This document shows, piece after piece, positions 26,189 through 34,234 of a stretch of 64,000 bases of DNA. Each line of letters begins with the position of its first letter. Position 1 is the stretch's first letter. The DNA is from Selenomonas sputigena. GTDB taxonomy: Bacteria; Bacillota; Negativicutes; Selenomonadales; Selenomonadaceae. The notes beneath the pieces were generated by a model. It was not told the DNA's origin, ran no database searches, and worked only from the letters and a program-made list of their open reading frames with translations. The stretch covers positions 1,057,501 to 1,121,500 of the forward strand of contig NZ_CP110383.1 in NCBI RefSeq assembly GCF_026015965.1, given 5' to 3'. Both the position numbers and the translations under genes were made by a program.

Positions 26189-26403
26189 GCTAGGACTTTC
26201 CTATTGACTTTTGAAAAAGATAGGCTTTTCTTTATTTCCCTTATAATTTACCTAATATTTTTGCAGGGATTTCTCTTTTTATCTAGAAAGAATAGCAGAA
26301 AAGCATTTTCAGGAGAAGGCTTATCCGTCCTTTGACCTAAGTACAAGTACAAGGGACAAAACAGAGTACGAAGCCGTACCCCAACTTTGAGGAGGAATAT
26401 TTC

Positions 26404-27252
26404 ATGGCTTTGCCAGAAACCATTAAGACAAATGAAGACATTATCAACGCCTTCAAGGCTGTGCTCCCCTATCTGAATGAAGTGGTGGAAGCCGATATCG
26501 CCTCCGTTCTCTCGGACGGAACGAAATGCCTTGCCTTTGTACCCGCCAAGAGTTTTTCCATCCCGCTGAACGTAGGCGACTCCATGCTCGAACATCCGGC
26601 AATTCAGGACGCAATGCGTACCAAGCGTCCATCGATCGCCGAAATGCCCGCCTCCGTTGCCGGCGTCGCACTTCGCACTGCCGGAGCGCCGATCTTCGGC
26701 ATAAACGGCGAGGCGATCGGCGTCGTCGCTGCCGGCTTCCGTCCGAGTGCCACAGAAACCGTACTTGAGAACATCGAGCGCATATCATCTGCCGTACAGA
26801 CGATTCACGCTTCCGTTCAGCAGGTCGCGGAAAGTGCCAACGAACTTGCAAAATCCGGGCAGGAATCCGTTTCTCAAGCCGCTATCCTGCAGGAACGCAA
26901 TGCGGAAACGATCAAGGTCATCGACTTTATCAACGGTATCGCCCAGCAGACGAACCTCCTCGGTCTCAATGCCGCCATCGAAGCGGCGCGTGCAGGCGAG
27001 CAGGGAAAAGGCTTCGCCGTCGTCGCCGAAGAGGTACGAAAGATGGCAGAGCAGTCGCGCACGGCCACAGAGAAGATTCAAGCGACTCTTTCCGAAATGA
27101 ACAAGGCTGTCATGGAAATCTCCAAATCCATCGAATCGACCGGCGCCATCAGTGAGGAGCAGGCCGCCTCAACCGAAGAAATCACGGCGAGCCTTGCAGG
27201 GGCGCGCGACATCATCGAAGATCTCAAGTGCTTCGTCAAAGAACTGAAATAA
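26404..27252 (+). CDS. Short soluble methyl-accepting chemotaxis protein (copy 1)
   Basis: A 282-residue protein with no transmembrane helix. The N-terminal ~120 residues form a small sensor-like domain; the [23 protein letters not shown] segment resembles the end of a Cache or PAS-like sensor. The rest is an MCP signalling coiled coil containing the canonical tip [20 protein letters not shown], then [20 protein letters not shown]. It probably forms cytoplasmic receptor clusters that signal to CheA/CheW. The ATG follows GAGGAGG. The 215-nt gap upstream holds a possible hairpin, GTCCTTTG/CAAGGGAC, and no clear promoter. The stop codon abuts a dispersed hairpin repeat. Confidence 0.88.
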   Translation: MALPETIKTNEDIINAFKAVLPYLNEVVEADIASVLSDGTKCLAFVPAKSFSIPLNVGDSMLEHPAIQDAMRTKRPSIAEMPASVAGVALRTAGAPIFGINGEAIGVVAAGFRPSATETVLENIERISSAVQTIHASVQQVAESANELAKSGQESVSQAAILQERNAETIKVIDFINGIAQQTNLLGLNAAIEAARAGEQGKGFAVVAEEVRKMAEQSRTATEKIQATLSEMNKAVMEISKSIESTGAISEEQAASTEEITASLAGARDIIEDLKCFVKELK

Positions 27253-27313
27253 ACTACACGCACAAACATCCGTTTCCTGGACATTGTGCGCCGCTTTTAA
27301 TGAAAGAATCCCC
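27251..27313 (+). repeat. Dispersed hairpin repeat, partial copy between the two MCP genes
   Basis: It reads AAACTACACGCACAAACATC in the direction of transcription, then the diverged inner stem and ATTGTGCGCCGC, continuing to a weak match of the next block (TTTTAATGAAAG). As at cobU, the element's first two A residues complete the TAA stop of the upstream gene. The promoter-like half of the unit is missing. Confidence 0.75.
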
Positions 27314-27355
27314 GTTTCATGCAAGAAACGACTGATATGGAGGAGGAACATCCCT

Positions 27356-28210
27356 ATGGCACTGCCAGAAAATATCCAGACGAACGAACAGCTCATCGAC
27401 GCCTTCAAACTCGTACTGCCCTATCTGAATCCCATCCTGCCGGACGATACGCGGCTCGTCATATCGTCGCCCGAAGCCATTCTCGACGTCGCACCTGCAA
27501 AACACTTGCAGCTTAAGAGCTCTCCCGGAGACTCGGTGCGCAGCGTCGCCGTCGTACAACAGGCGTTCAACGAGCGCCGCACGACATCTTCGGCGCTCGA
27601 TTCCAGCGTCTACGGCGTGCCGATTCATGTCACGGTCGCGCCTGTTACTGGGCCGAACGGCGATGTTCCCATCGTCATTTCTTCCAGCTACGAAATCAGT
27701 GATACGTTGAACAAAATTGCCGAAAACATCGACCGCATCGCCAATGCAACGGAAACCGTATATCAGTCCATCGAGCAAGTCGCCAACAGCGCAGGCGAGC
27801 TTGCCCGCACGGGGCAGGAATCCGTTTCACAGGCAGGCACGCTGCAGGAGCGAAACGCGGAGACCATCAAGGTCATCGACTTCATCAACGAAATCGCCCA
27901 GCAAACGAATCTCTTGGGCCTCAACGCCGCCATCGAGGCCGCGCGCGCCGGCGAGCAAGGCAGAGGCTTCGCCGTCGTCGCTGAAGAGGTCAGAAAACTG
28001 GCTGAGCAGTCCCGCACAGCCACAGAGAAAATTCAAGAAACCCTTTCCGAAATGAACAAATCCGTCGCAGAAATCTCCAAATCCATCGAATCAACGGGCG
28101 CAATCAGCGAAGAACAGGCTGCTTCCACGCAGGAAATCACAGCCAACCTCTCGCGCGTGCGTGACATCATCACGGAACTGCAGAACTTTGTCAACGGGCT
28201 GCAGAAATAA
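27356..28210 (+). CDS. Short soluble methyl-accepting chemotaxis protein (copy 2)
   Basis: A 284-residue paralogue of the preceding gene. From about residue 140 the two are nearly identical through the coiled coil and signalling tip ([30 protein letters not shown]). The N-terminal sensor part keeps [20 protein letters not shown] but diverges afterwards. This is a tandem duplication in which the input domain changed and the output domain stayed. No membrane segment is present. The start is ATG at 27356 after GGAGGAGG; a longer frame from 27284 would translate repeat-flanking DNA and is rejected. A strong terminator follows. Confidence 0.88.
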   Translation: MALPENIQTNEQLIDAFKLVLPYLNPILPDDTRLVISSPEAILDVAPAKHLQLKSSPGDSVRSVAVVQQAFNERRTTSSALDSSVYGVPIHVTVAPVTGPNGDVPIVISSSYEISDTLNKIAENIDRIANATETVYQSIEQVANSAGELARTGQESVSQAGTLQERNAETIKVIDFINEIAQQTNLLGLNAAIEAARAGEQGRGFAVVAEEVRKLAEQSRTATEKIQETLSEMNKSVAEISKSIESTGAISEEQAASTQEITANLSRVRDIITELQNFVNGLQK

Positions 28211-28219
28211 GTCAACAAT

Positions 28220-28269
28220 AAAAGAGCCGCACAATGCCAAATACAAGAAGCATTGTGCGGCTCTTTTTT
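28220..28269. terminator. Bidirectional terminator between mcp copy 2 and azlD
   Basis: Stem AAAAGAGCCGCACAATGC and its complement around a 12-nt loop, with T runs on both sides. It overlaps the TAA of azlD (28270-28268), so the convergent genes share it. Confidence 0.9.
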
Positions 28270-28579
28270 ATTTAAGGAGAACAAGTTCAAACAGGAAAAC
28301 GACAACACAGCAGGCAGCGGAAACTTGAAAAAGGCTCGCGCCCACCCAAGCGAGCGAAATGCCGACCAAAAGAGCTGCCACGCCTGCTGCCGGCATCTGT
28401 GTAGCGTCGACAATGGCAGGAAAGGTCATGACGGCCAAGGTCACATAAGGCACATAGTAGAGAAAAGAGCGCAGGAAACGGCTCTTGATCGGGCGGCGCA
28501 GAAGCGTCAGCGGCACGAGGCGGATGGCGAGTGTCACGGCAGTCATGACGAGGATGTAAAGGAAAACGTCATGCTTCAT
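28268..28579 (-). CDS. azlD: AzlD-type branched-chain amino acid exporter, small subunit
   Basis: A 103-residue, highly hydrophobic protein with about four predicted transmembrane segments. It contains the AzlD motif region VTLAIRLVPLTLLRRPIKSRFL followed by YVPYVTLAVMTFPAIV. Together with AzlC it forms a two-component exporter of branched-chain amino acids or analogues. The start overlaps the end of azlC by 11 nt, so the two are coupled. Confidence 0.92.
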   Translation of the reverse strand: MKHDVFLYILVMTAVTLAIRLVPLTLLRRPIKSRFLRSFLYYVPYVTLAVMTFPAIVDATQMPAAGVAALLVGISLAWVGASLFQVSAACCVVVFLFELVLLK

Positions 28580-29321
28580 CCATCATTTCCCCTTCCTCCG
28601 TCTCCCGCAAAGGAAAGAGACATGCCGCTGCACTTGAAAGAAGCACCGTAAGAACGATCGTCCGTGACGATGCGGAAAGCTCCGAAACAAAAGGCAGGGT
28701 CGCCGCCAAGAAGCTCATGGCGAAGCTGATGAATACAAGCGCAAGAACCACTTTATTCTCTTTCCCCGGCGGAATGATGATGGCGATGAACATGCCGTAG
28801 AGCGCCACGCTCAATGCGCTGAGCAAGGACGGCGGCAAGATGTCGCCCGCCACAATGCCGAGTGACGTCCCCAAAGCCCAAACGGGTACGGCGAGCGACA
28901 TCGCTCCATAATTGTAAGCGGGCCGCAGGAAGCCTTGACGTGAAATCGATATGCCGAAGATCTCATCCGTAATGCCGAAGCCTACTCCCAAGCGGTGATA
29001 AAAAGGCGTCGCAGGTGAAAACTTCTGGCTGAGCACGCAGCTCATGAGCATGTAGCGCGCATTCGCCACGAGCGTGATCGCCGCCATCTCCCAATACGGA
29101 GCGTCCGCAGCGATGACGGTGAATGCCGCATACTCTCCAGCCGAAGCAAGGTTAAATAAGCTCACAACAAAGCCGTCAACAGCATCAAGACCCGCATTAT
29201 GCGCCGTTATGCCGAGCGTAAAGCTCACGACAAGGTATCCGAGCGCAATCGGAGTGCCGTCGCGCATGCCTTCGCGGAAAAGCTGCCGATTCGTTTTCTC
29301 GCCGATGGGCGCTCCCGTCAT
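28569..29321 (-). CDS. azlC: AzlC-type branched-chain amino acid exporter, large subunit
   Basis: A 250-residue membrane protein with the AzlC pattern: FREGMRDGTPIALGYLVVSFTLGI, NLASAGEYAAFTVIA, TLVANARYMLMSCVLSQ and FGITDEIFGIS. Several transmembrane helices are evident. The ATG overlaps the stop of the upstream thioesterase gene by 4 nt. Substrates known for the family include leucine and its analogues; the substrate here is not shown by the sequence. Confidence 0.93.
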   Translation of the reverse strand: MTGAPIGEKTNRQLFREGMRDGTPIALGYLVVSFTLGITAHNAGLDAVDGFVVSLFNLASAGEYAAFTVIAADAPYWEMAAITLVANARYMLMSCVLSQKFSPATPFYHRLGVGFGITDEIFGISISRQGFLRPAYNYGAMSLAVPVWALGTSLGIVAGDILPPSLLSALSVALYGMFIAIIIPPGKENKVVLALVFISFAMSFLAATLPFVSELSASSRTIVLTVLLSSAAACLFPLRETEEGEMMDEA

Positions 29322-29710
29322 TTCGCCGACACTTTGCTCATGAACTTCTCGCGGTTCACAAGAACGCGTTCATGAAGCCCCTCACCGATCTCCCCCGCCT
29401 CGTCAAAGGCCTTGACGGCAAATGTAACCTGACGTCCGTCGAAGCTCTTGACCTCCGCTTCGGCGTGAACACTGCGTCCCAGAGCCGTCGCCGCCTTATG
29501 ACGGATATTGAGCGAAATGCCCACCGAAGTCCAATCGGACGGCACAAGTTCGTCAACGAGTTCCGCCGCCGCCTGCTCCATCAGAGCCGTCATCGCAGGT
29601 GTGGCGAATACGGGCAAAGAGCCGCTCTTCATCGCGATGGCGGTGTTCTCCTCCGTCACCTTTGCCGCGGCCTCGCGTTTCATACCCACTTCGATCTTTG
29701 TTTCCACCAT
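29318..29710 (-). CDS. Hotdog-fold thioesterase, FlK-like
   Basis: A 130-residue protein of the small single-hotdog acyl-CoA thioesterase type. It has the FlK-like FATPAMTALMEQAAAELVD segment, which supplies a Thr and a Glu, then SVGISLNIRHKAATALG (His). These are the likely catalytic Thr-Glu-His set of the fluoroacetyl-CoA thioesterase family. Most bacterial members act on unknown short-chain acyl-CoAs, so the substrate is open. It is coupled by a 4-nt overlap to azlC and lies 34 nt downstream of murI. Confidence 0.85.
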   Translation of the reverse strand: MVETKIEVGMKREAAAKVTEENTAIAMKSGSLPVFATPAMTALMEQAAAELVDELVPSDWTSVGISLNIRHKAATALGRSVHAEAEVKSFDGRQVTFAVKAFDEAGEIGEGLHERVLVNREKFMSKVSAK

Positions 29711-29744
29711 GATGAATTCCCCCTATAAAAATTTCCACAACATC

Positions 29745-30533
29745 CTAAGAATTGTCTGAATCCCATAACGCATAGAGCATCTTTGCGCGCTCGACATAGT
29801 TCGGATCGTTGCTGCTGCTCAGCCACTCGATCGCGCCTTTTTGGCCGCGTTCCCGCAGAGCATCGGCTTCCAACAGGCGACGCTTGAGTTCGCGAGCCGT
29901 CCCCGCCGCACCGTCAAAAATCTGCACGGCCTGACCCACGACATCTTGAATCGCCTCGCGCACAAAGGGAAAATGCGTGCAGCCAAGGACGACGCAGTCG
30001 ATAGGCTCTTGCGATACGCTCGAAAACCGTTCTTCCAGATAGTCGCGCAGGGCTGTCGAACGAATCTCGCCGCGCTCGACGAATTCCACGATCTCAGGGC
30101 ACGGCAGCTTGACGATCTCCCCTGCATCTTTGAATCGCTCCATGAGACGCGCAAACTTCTTCTGCCTGAGCGTCGCATGCGTCGCCATGACGACGACGCG
30201 CGGCTTTTCACCGCTCAAGACTGCAGGCTTCAACGCCGGCTCCATACCGATGATCGGCATCTGTCTGTATCTTCGGCGCAAAGGCGCACAGGCGGCACTC
30301 GTCGCCGTATTACAGGCAAGCACGACGGCTTTGACCCCCTCTGCCGCCATGCGGTCGATCTGCGCCGTCGTCAAGGCGCGAATCTCCCGCTCCGTTCGCT
30401 CGCCATAAGGCGCATGGGCGGCATCGCCAAAATAAATGAAATCCTCCTTCGGCAAAAGGGAAACAAGTTCGCGCAGCACGCTGATGCCGCCGAGTCCTGA
30501 ATCAAAAACACCGATGGGCTGCTCCTTTTTCAC
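29745..30533 (-). CDS. murI: Glutamate racemase MurI
   Basis: Makes D-glutamate for peptidoglycan in the cytoplasm. The ~262-residue protein has GVFDSGLGGISVLRELV, with the first Asp/Ser site. The two catalytic cysteines lie in ACNTATSAA and GCTHFPFVREAI. FGDAAHAPYGERT is also typical. The best start is GTG at 30533 (VKKEQPIGVFD); a TTG at 30542 is possible, and an upstream extension to 30614 lacks family character. It leads the murI-thioesterase-azlC-azlD group. Confidence 0.95.
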   Translation of the reverse strand: MKKEQPIGVFDSGLGGISVLRELVSLLPKEDFIYFGDAAHAPYGERTEREIRALTTAQIDRMAAEGVKAVVLACNTATSAACAPLRRRYRQMPIIGMEPALKPAVLSGEKPRVVVMATHATLRQKKFARLMERFKDAGEIVKLPCPEIVEFVERGEIRSTALRDYLEERFSSVSQEPIDCVVLGCTHFPFVREAIQDVVGQAVQIFDGAAGTARELKRRLLEADALRERGQKGAIEWLSSSNDPNYVERAKMLYALWDSDNS

Positions 30534-30625
30534 GTTGTCCAATGCACCCTTCCCATACGCAAGAATCCGCCTCTTACATATTCTAATGAGTTTGCCGCGA
30601 AAAATCAACCGCAAGCATTGTTTCC

Positions 30626-30654
30626 TTTACAAGACGGAAGAAAAAATATATAGT
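30626..30654 (+). promoter_or_regulatory. Promoter of the acyltransferase gene
   Basis: -35 TTTACA (30626-30631), 17-bp spacer, -10 TATAGT (30649-30654). It gives a leader of ~100 nt that contains a 15-bp tandem repeat. Confidence 0.6.
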
Positions 30655-30690
30655 AACCTTTGAGGACAGCAGATCTGGGAGACTTCATTT

Positions 30691-30720
30691 ATCAGCGCTC
30701 CTTATATCAGCGCTCCTTAA
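30691..30720 (+). repeat. Two tandem 15-bp repeats in the acyltransferase leader
   Basis: Units ATCAGCGCTCCTTAT (30691-30705) and ATCAGCGCTCCTTAA (30706-30720) differ at one position. A related sequence, CATTTATCAGCGCTTCC, occurs in the rpoB leader (60749-60733, minus). Confidence 0.8.
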
Positions 30721-30759
30721 AAAGCACATCACACAAAAATCCCTGCAGGAGGTTTCTCT

Positions 30760-31890
30760 ATGGCAAAACAACATCTCGCCGCCATCGAATATATCCGCGG
30801 CATTTCCATGCTCGGTGTCATCGGCATCCATGTCGGCTCACAATACTTGATGAATCCCGCATCCAACGCACATCTGACAGCGCTCTTCGAGATTGCCACA
30901 CGCTTCAGCGTGCCCATCTTCTTCTTCATTTCCGCTTTCGGCATCTTTTACAATATGGATTTGGATCAGCCCTTCAGCTATCGCCGCTTCCTGCAAAAGC
31001 GCTCGCGTGCCGTCGTCCTGCCGTATCTCGTCTGGTCTCTCTTCTACCTCCTGCATGACGGCTGGCTTTATGGCGTCGGCTTTCCAGCGCCGCTCTCGCT
31101 CGCGTCCCTCATTTTCTTCGGCAATGCCAAGTACCAGCTTTACTTCCTCGTAATCCTCATTTGGTTCTATCTCCTCATGCCGCTTTGGATTTCCATAGTA
31201 AAGCATATCAACGGCAAAGGGCTTCTGCTCCTCTTCGCGCTGCAGGTCGCCTTCGACTACTTTTCGAGTTTCAATGTCCCCTTCAATACCATGGTTTACG
31301 GCATGGAAAATCCCGTGCTCAAGAGTTTCCTGCTCTATCGCCTCAATTATTGGGTGCTCCACTACGTCTTCATCTTCGTCATCGGCGGCTACCTCGCCAT
31401 GCATTTCGACGCTTTCAAGGCATTCATGCACAACGAGCGAAAGAGCATCTGTCTCTTCTTCGCGGTGTCCCTCATAGGACTGCTCAGCTATTATTACTTT
31501 CTGCTCTCCTTCCGCAATTACACGCAGATGGATGCCATCAACACGGCGCATCAGCTTTGTCCGCTCGGTATCGTCTACACCCTGGCTGCGTCCCTCTTCT
31601 TCTTCACGATTTTCACCGAGCAGCGATATCCGCAGATACTCAACTCCCTCTTTTCTCTCCTAGGCAGGCACTCGTATTTCGCCTACCTCGTCCACCCTCT
31701 CTTCATCGGTTACATGATGCTTGCGCTCGAAAGGCGCGGCATCATCATGACAGCACCCAAGGCAATCGCATTTTATCTCGCAACTGTCGTCCTTTCCATC
31801 GCAGCGGCTGCAATCACTCGCTCCATCGGAGAAAGATTCCCCATGCTGAACATGCTCACCTTAGGCATTGCCGCTTCAAAGAAAAAATAA
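30760..31890 (+). CDS. Membrane-bound acyltransferase (acyltransferase 3 family)
   Basis: A 376-residue protein with about ten transmembrane segments and the acyltransferase-3 N-terminus: AIEYIRGISMLGVIGIHVGS has the family's conserved Arg and His, and ISAFGIFYNMD follows. These enzymes O-acetylate cell-surface polysaccharides, peptidoglycan or exopolysaccharides across the membrane; which substrate applies cannot be read here. No extracytoplasmic SGNH domain is fused. The ATG at 30760 follows GCAGGAGG. It is a single-gene unit between divergent murI and convergent pepD, with a shared terminator after it. Confidence 0.88.
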   Translation: MAKQHLAAIEYIRGISMLGVIGIHVGSQYLMNPASNAHLTALFEIATRFSVPIFFFISAFGIFYNMDLDQPFSYRRFLQKRSRAVVLPYLVWSLFYLLHDGWLYGVGFPAPLSLASLIFFGNAKYQLYFLVILIWFYLLMPLWISIVKHINGKGLLLLFALQVAFDYFSSFNVPFNTMVYGMENPVLKSFLLYRLNYWVLHYVFIFVIGGYLAMHFDAFKAFMHNERKSICLFFAVSLIGLLSYYYFLLSFRNYTQMDAINTAHQLCPLGIVYTLAASLFFFTIFTEQRYPQILNSLFSLLGRHSYFAYLVHPLFIGYMMLALERRGIIMTAPKAIAFYLATVVLSIAAAAITRSIGERFPMLNMLTLGIAASKKK

Positions 31891-31900
31891 GCCTTTGACG

Positions 31901-31935
31901 AAACTCGCCGAGCGTTATTGCTCAGCGAGTTTTTT
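31901..31935. terminator. Bidirectional terminator between the acyltransferase gene and pepD
   Basis: Stem AAACTCGC-C-GAG/CTC-A-GCGAGTTT with flanking T runs. It includes the pepD stop codon. Confidence 0.85.
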
Positions 31936-33363
31936 CAATGTCTGGGAAAGAATTTCTACCAACGGCGCTACGGTTGGCAGTTCAAGACTTTCCTTAGGAT
32001 TGTGAATGTCGTGCGTCGTCACGCCGACGGAAACGAACTTCATCTGCGGATTCTTACGATAGAACCAACCGCACTCCAGCCCCGCATGAATTGTCTCGAC
32101 TTTCATCGGCTTGCCCATGCGCTGCTCAAAAACCTCCGCGATGAGTTTCGCGAGCGGATTGTCCCTGTCTTCGTCCCAACTCGGCGCAATCGTGCCGATA
32201 TGAAGCGCAAAGCCCGTAAGTTCTGCCAAATCCTTCGCCATGCGGCAAAATTCAAAGAGCTTGCCCTCCACACTGGAACGCGGATAAAAGTCGATGTCGA
32301 TGTCCGCACCCTCCATACGCACGACGCCGAGATTCGCAGAGGTTTCCACCATGCCCGGCGTGACGGCGGACATCTGGTAGACGCCCGTATGGAAAAGGCG
32401 CAGGATGCGCAGCAAGTTTGCTGCATCCTCTGGCGCAAAAGTCTTCTCTGTATGCGGCGCTTCTGCAAGTGACAACTTAAGCGACGGCTCTGTTACGCTG
32501 TACGTCCGACGAAACTTCTCTTCTTCCTGCCCCAAGGCTTCGCGCAGGGCTTCCTCCGTCGCCTCTGTCACGACGATTGCCTCCGCCTCCGACGCGATCG
32601 CATTCTTCGCCTTACCGCCCGTAAGCGAGGCAAGTGAGAAATCCACGCCTGCCTCCTGCAGTCCTGCCAGCGCCAAGGACAATAGACGCAGTGCATTGGC
32701 GCGTCCTTCACCTATCTCCTCGCCCGAGTGCCCGCCTTTTAGTCCTTCGACGGCAATCTGCCACGCTTTTCCCTTCGCAGCAGCAACAAACTTCATCGTG
32801 CGCGAAAATGTCAGATCGACTCCGCCCGCACTGCCGACACAAAGCTCATCGAGATTCTCCGAATCGCAGTTGATCAGATACTGCGCATCCTTCAGATATT
32901 TCTCCGCCAAGTGGATGGCGCCCGTCATGCCGCGTTCTTCGTCAACGGTGAAGATCGCACGCACGGGTCCGTTCTCCTTCACGTGGCGCAAGATGTGCAG
33001 GATGATGGCGACGCCGATGCCATCATCCGCCCCAAGGCTCGTCCCTGCCGCATGCAGGACATCGCCCTCTTCCACAAGTCGGATGGCATCGTGCAGCGGA
33101 TCATAAGCGACGCCCGGTGCAGCGACACAAACCATATCCATGTGCCCTTGGAGAATGACGCGCGAGGCATTCTCTCTGCCTGGCGCAGCGGCAAGATCGG
33201 CGATGATGTTGTTCCTCTCATCCTGCACGACCTCAAGCCCCATCTCGCGCAAATGTGCGAGGAGATAGTCGCTGACTGCCTTCTCGTGTCCCGATGGGCG
33301 CGGAATCGCGGCGAGGGCACGAAACTCTTTCATGACACTTTCTAAAATATCGCTCTTTTTCAT
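31915..33363 (-). CDS. pepD: Aminoacyl-histidine dipeptidase PepD (M20 family)
   Basis: Cytosolic zinc dipeptidase with broad activity on Xaa-His and other dipeptides. The ~482-residue protein has the M20 metal sites in order: LQGHMDMV, LGADDGIGVAI, TVDEERGMTGAIHLA and LINCDSENLDE. It also has HSGEEIGEGRANALRLL and a C-terminal HAGLECGWFY. The start is ATG at 33363 (MKKSDILESV) after AAGGAG; the upstream extension to 33399 overlaps the sepF terminator and is rejected. It is monocistronic by appearance. Confidence 0.95.
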   Translation of the reverse strand: MKKSDILESVMKEFRALAAIPRPSGHEKAVSDYLLAHLREMGLEVVQDERNNIIADLAAAPGRENASRVILQGHMDMVCVAAPGVAYDPLHDAIRLVEEGDVLHAAGTSLGADDGIGVAIILHILRHVKENGPVRAIFTVDEERGMTGAIHLAEKYLKDAQYLINCDSENLDELCVGSAGGVDLTFSRTMKFVAAAKGKAWQIAVEGLKGGHSGEEIGEGRANALRLLSLALAGLQEAGVDFSLASLTGGKAKNAIASEAEAIVVTEATEEALREALGQEEEKFRRTYSVTEPSLKLSLAEAPHTEKTFAPEDAANLLRILRLFHTGVYQMSAVTPGMVETSANLGVVRMEGADIDIDFYPRSSVEGKLFEFCRMAKDLAELTGFALHIGTIAPSWDEDRDNPLAKLIAEVFEQRMGKPMKVETIHAGLECGWFYRKNPQMKFVSVGVTTHDIHNPKESLELPTVAPLVEILSQTLKKLAEQ

Positions 33364-33385
33364 AAGTCGCTCCTTCTTTCCATAG

Positions 33386-33418
33386 AAAAAGCAGGGCAAT
33401 CAAGCCTGACTGCCCTGC
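33386..33418 (-). terminator. Intrinsic terminator after sepF
   Basis: Minus strand: stem GCAGGGCA/TGCCCTGC with a 12-nt loop, followed by TTTTTC. Confidence 0.85.
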
Positions 33419-33473
33419 CCAAGGAAGCATCCATTCCCTGCATCCGCAAGGAAAGCCTCCTGACACCTCATAT

Positions 33474-34034
33474 TCAATCTTGCAAGGGAATCGGCTCGGC
33501 CTCATAGACGTTCACGCCATCCGGCGCATAGAGCACCATGGCCGTGGAAACGCGCTTGACTTCACCGTTCATAATGTAGCACACACCATTGATGAAATCG
33601 CAGAGACGGCACTGCTCCTCAAGCTCAACGCGCTCATAATTCACGAGCACCGCCCTGCCGGCCTTCAAATCATCGGCGATTTCCTGAACCTGATCGAAAC
33701 TGCGCGGCACATAGATCTTCACGTTGAGCGAAGGAATCTGCGTCGTATGAACCGTCAGCTTCGGACGCTCCTGCTGAACCGTCACACGCGTGCGCGGCGC
33801 ATGCACCGCCGTCGTATAGCGCGGGCGGCGCAGCTCTGACGCAGATGGATACATCGGCGGCTCTGCCGACGCATAGGAAATTGATGCACCGTTAGAAACC
33901 TTGCGTTCCTCATAAGAGTCAGCGCTCATCATACGTTCCTCTTCTTGCTCCTCTTTCCTTGCCGACTCTGTTTTGACGACTTCTTCTTCCTCCACGGGCA
34001 TGAGGAAGTCCGTCACCCTTTTCAAAAAATCCAC
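33474..34034 (-). CDS. sepF: Cell division protein SepF
   Basis: FtsZ-binding membrane anchor of the divisome. The ~186-residue protein has the three SepF parts. They are an amphipathic N-terminal helix (MDFLKRVTDFLMPVEEEE when started at GTG 34034), a charged linker of ~70 residues, and the C-terminal SepF core. The core contains NVKIYVPRSFDQVQEIADDLKAG, VNYERVE and RLCDFINGVCYIMNGE. The GTG lies 9 nt after GGAGG, far better placed than the ATG at 34064, which has no ribosome site. It stands alone rather than in the ylm cluster. Confidence 0.93.
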   Translation of the reverse strand: MDFLKRVTDFLMPVEEEEVVKTESARKEEQEEERMMSADSYEERKVSNGASISYASAEPPMYPSASELRRPRYTTAVHAPRTRVTVQQERPKLTVHTTQIPSLNVKIYVPRSFDQVQEIADDLKAGRAVLVNYERVELEEQCRLCDFINGVCYIMNGEVKRVSTAMVLYAPDGVNVYEAEPIPLQD

Positions 34035-34171
34035 CGCACTCCGCCTCCAGCGTAATAATTCCATGATAGCGACAAAATAAACCGAACAAACGATTGGAAA
34101 CCTCTTAATGAATCATGCTTATTATGTTCGCTCTTTCTTTCGGAAATCCTCTAAAAAAAGTTAAGCCTCTG

Positions 34172-34220
34172 GAAAAAGTTTTCCCGATGGGCGCATAAGA
34201 TAGATATTCCCATCGAAAAG
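34172..34220 (-). terminator. Probable terminator after typA
   Basis: Minus strand: inverted arms CTTTTCGATGGG and CCCATCGGGAAAA around a ~17-nt loop, followed by CTTTTTCC. It lies in the ~200-nt gap between typA and sepF, where no gene is seen. Confidence 0.6.
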
Positions 34221-34234
34221 TCCTGCCATTGCTG

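Noticed and set aside
26189-26403. c-di-GMP (GEMM) riboswitch before the chemoreceptor genes
   Set aside because: A hairpin exists (GTCCTTTG/CAAGGGAC), but the conserved GEMM core bases are not seen.
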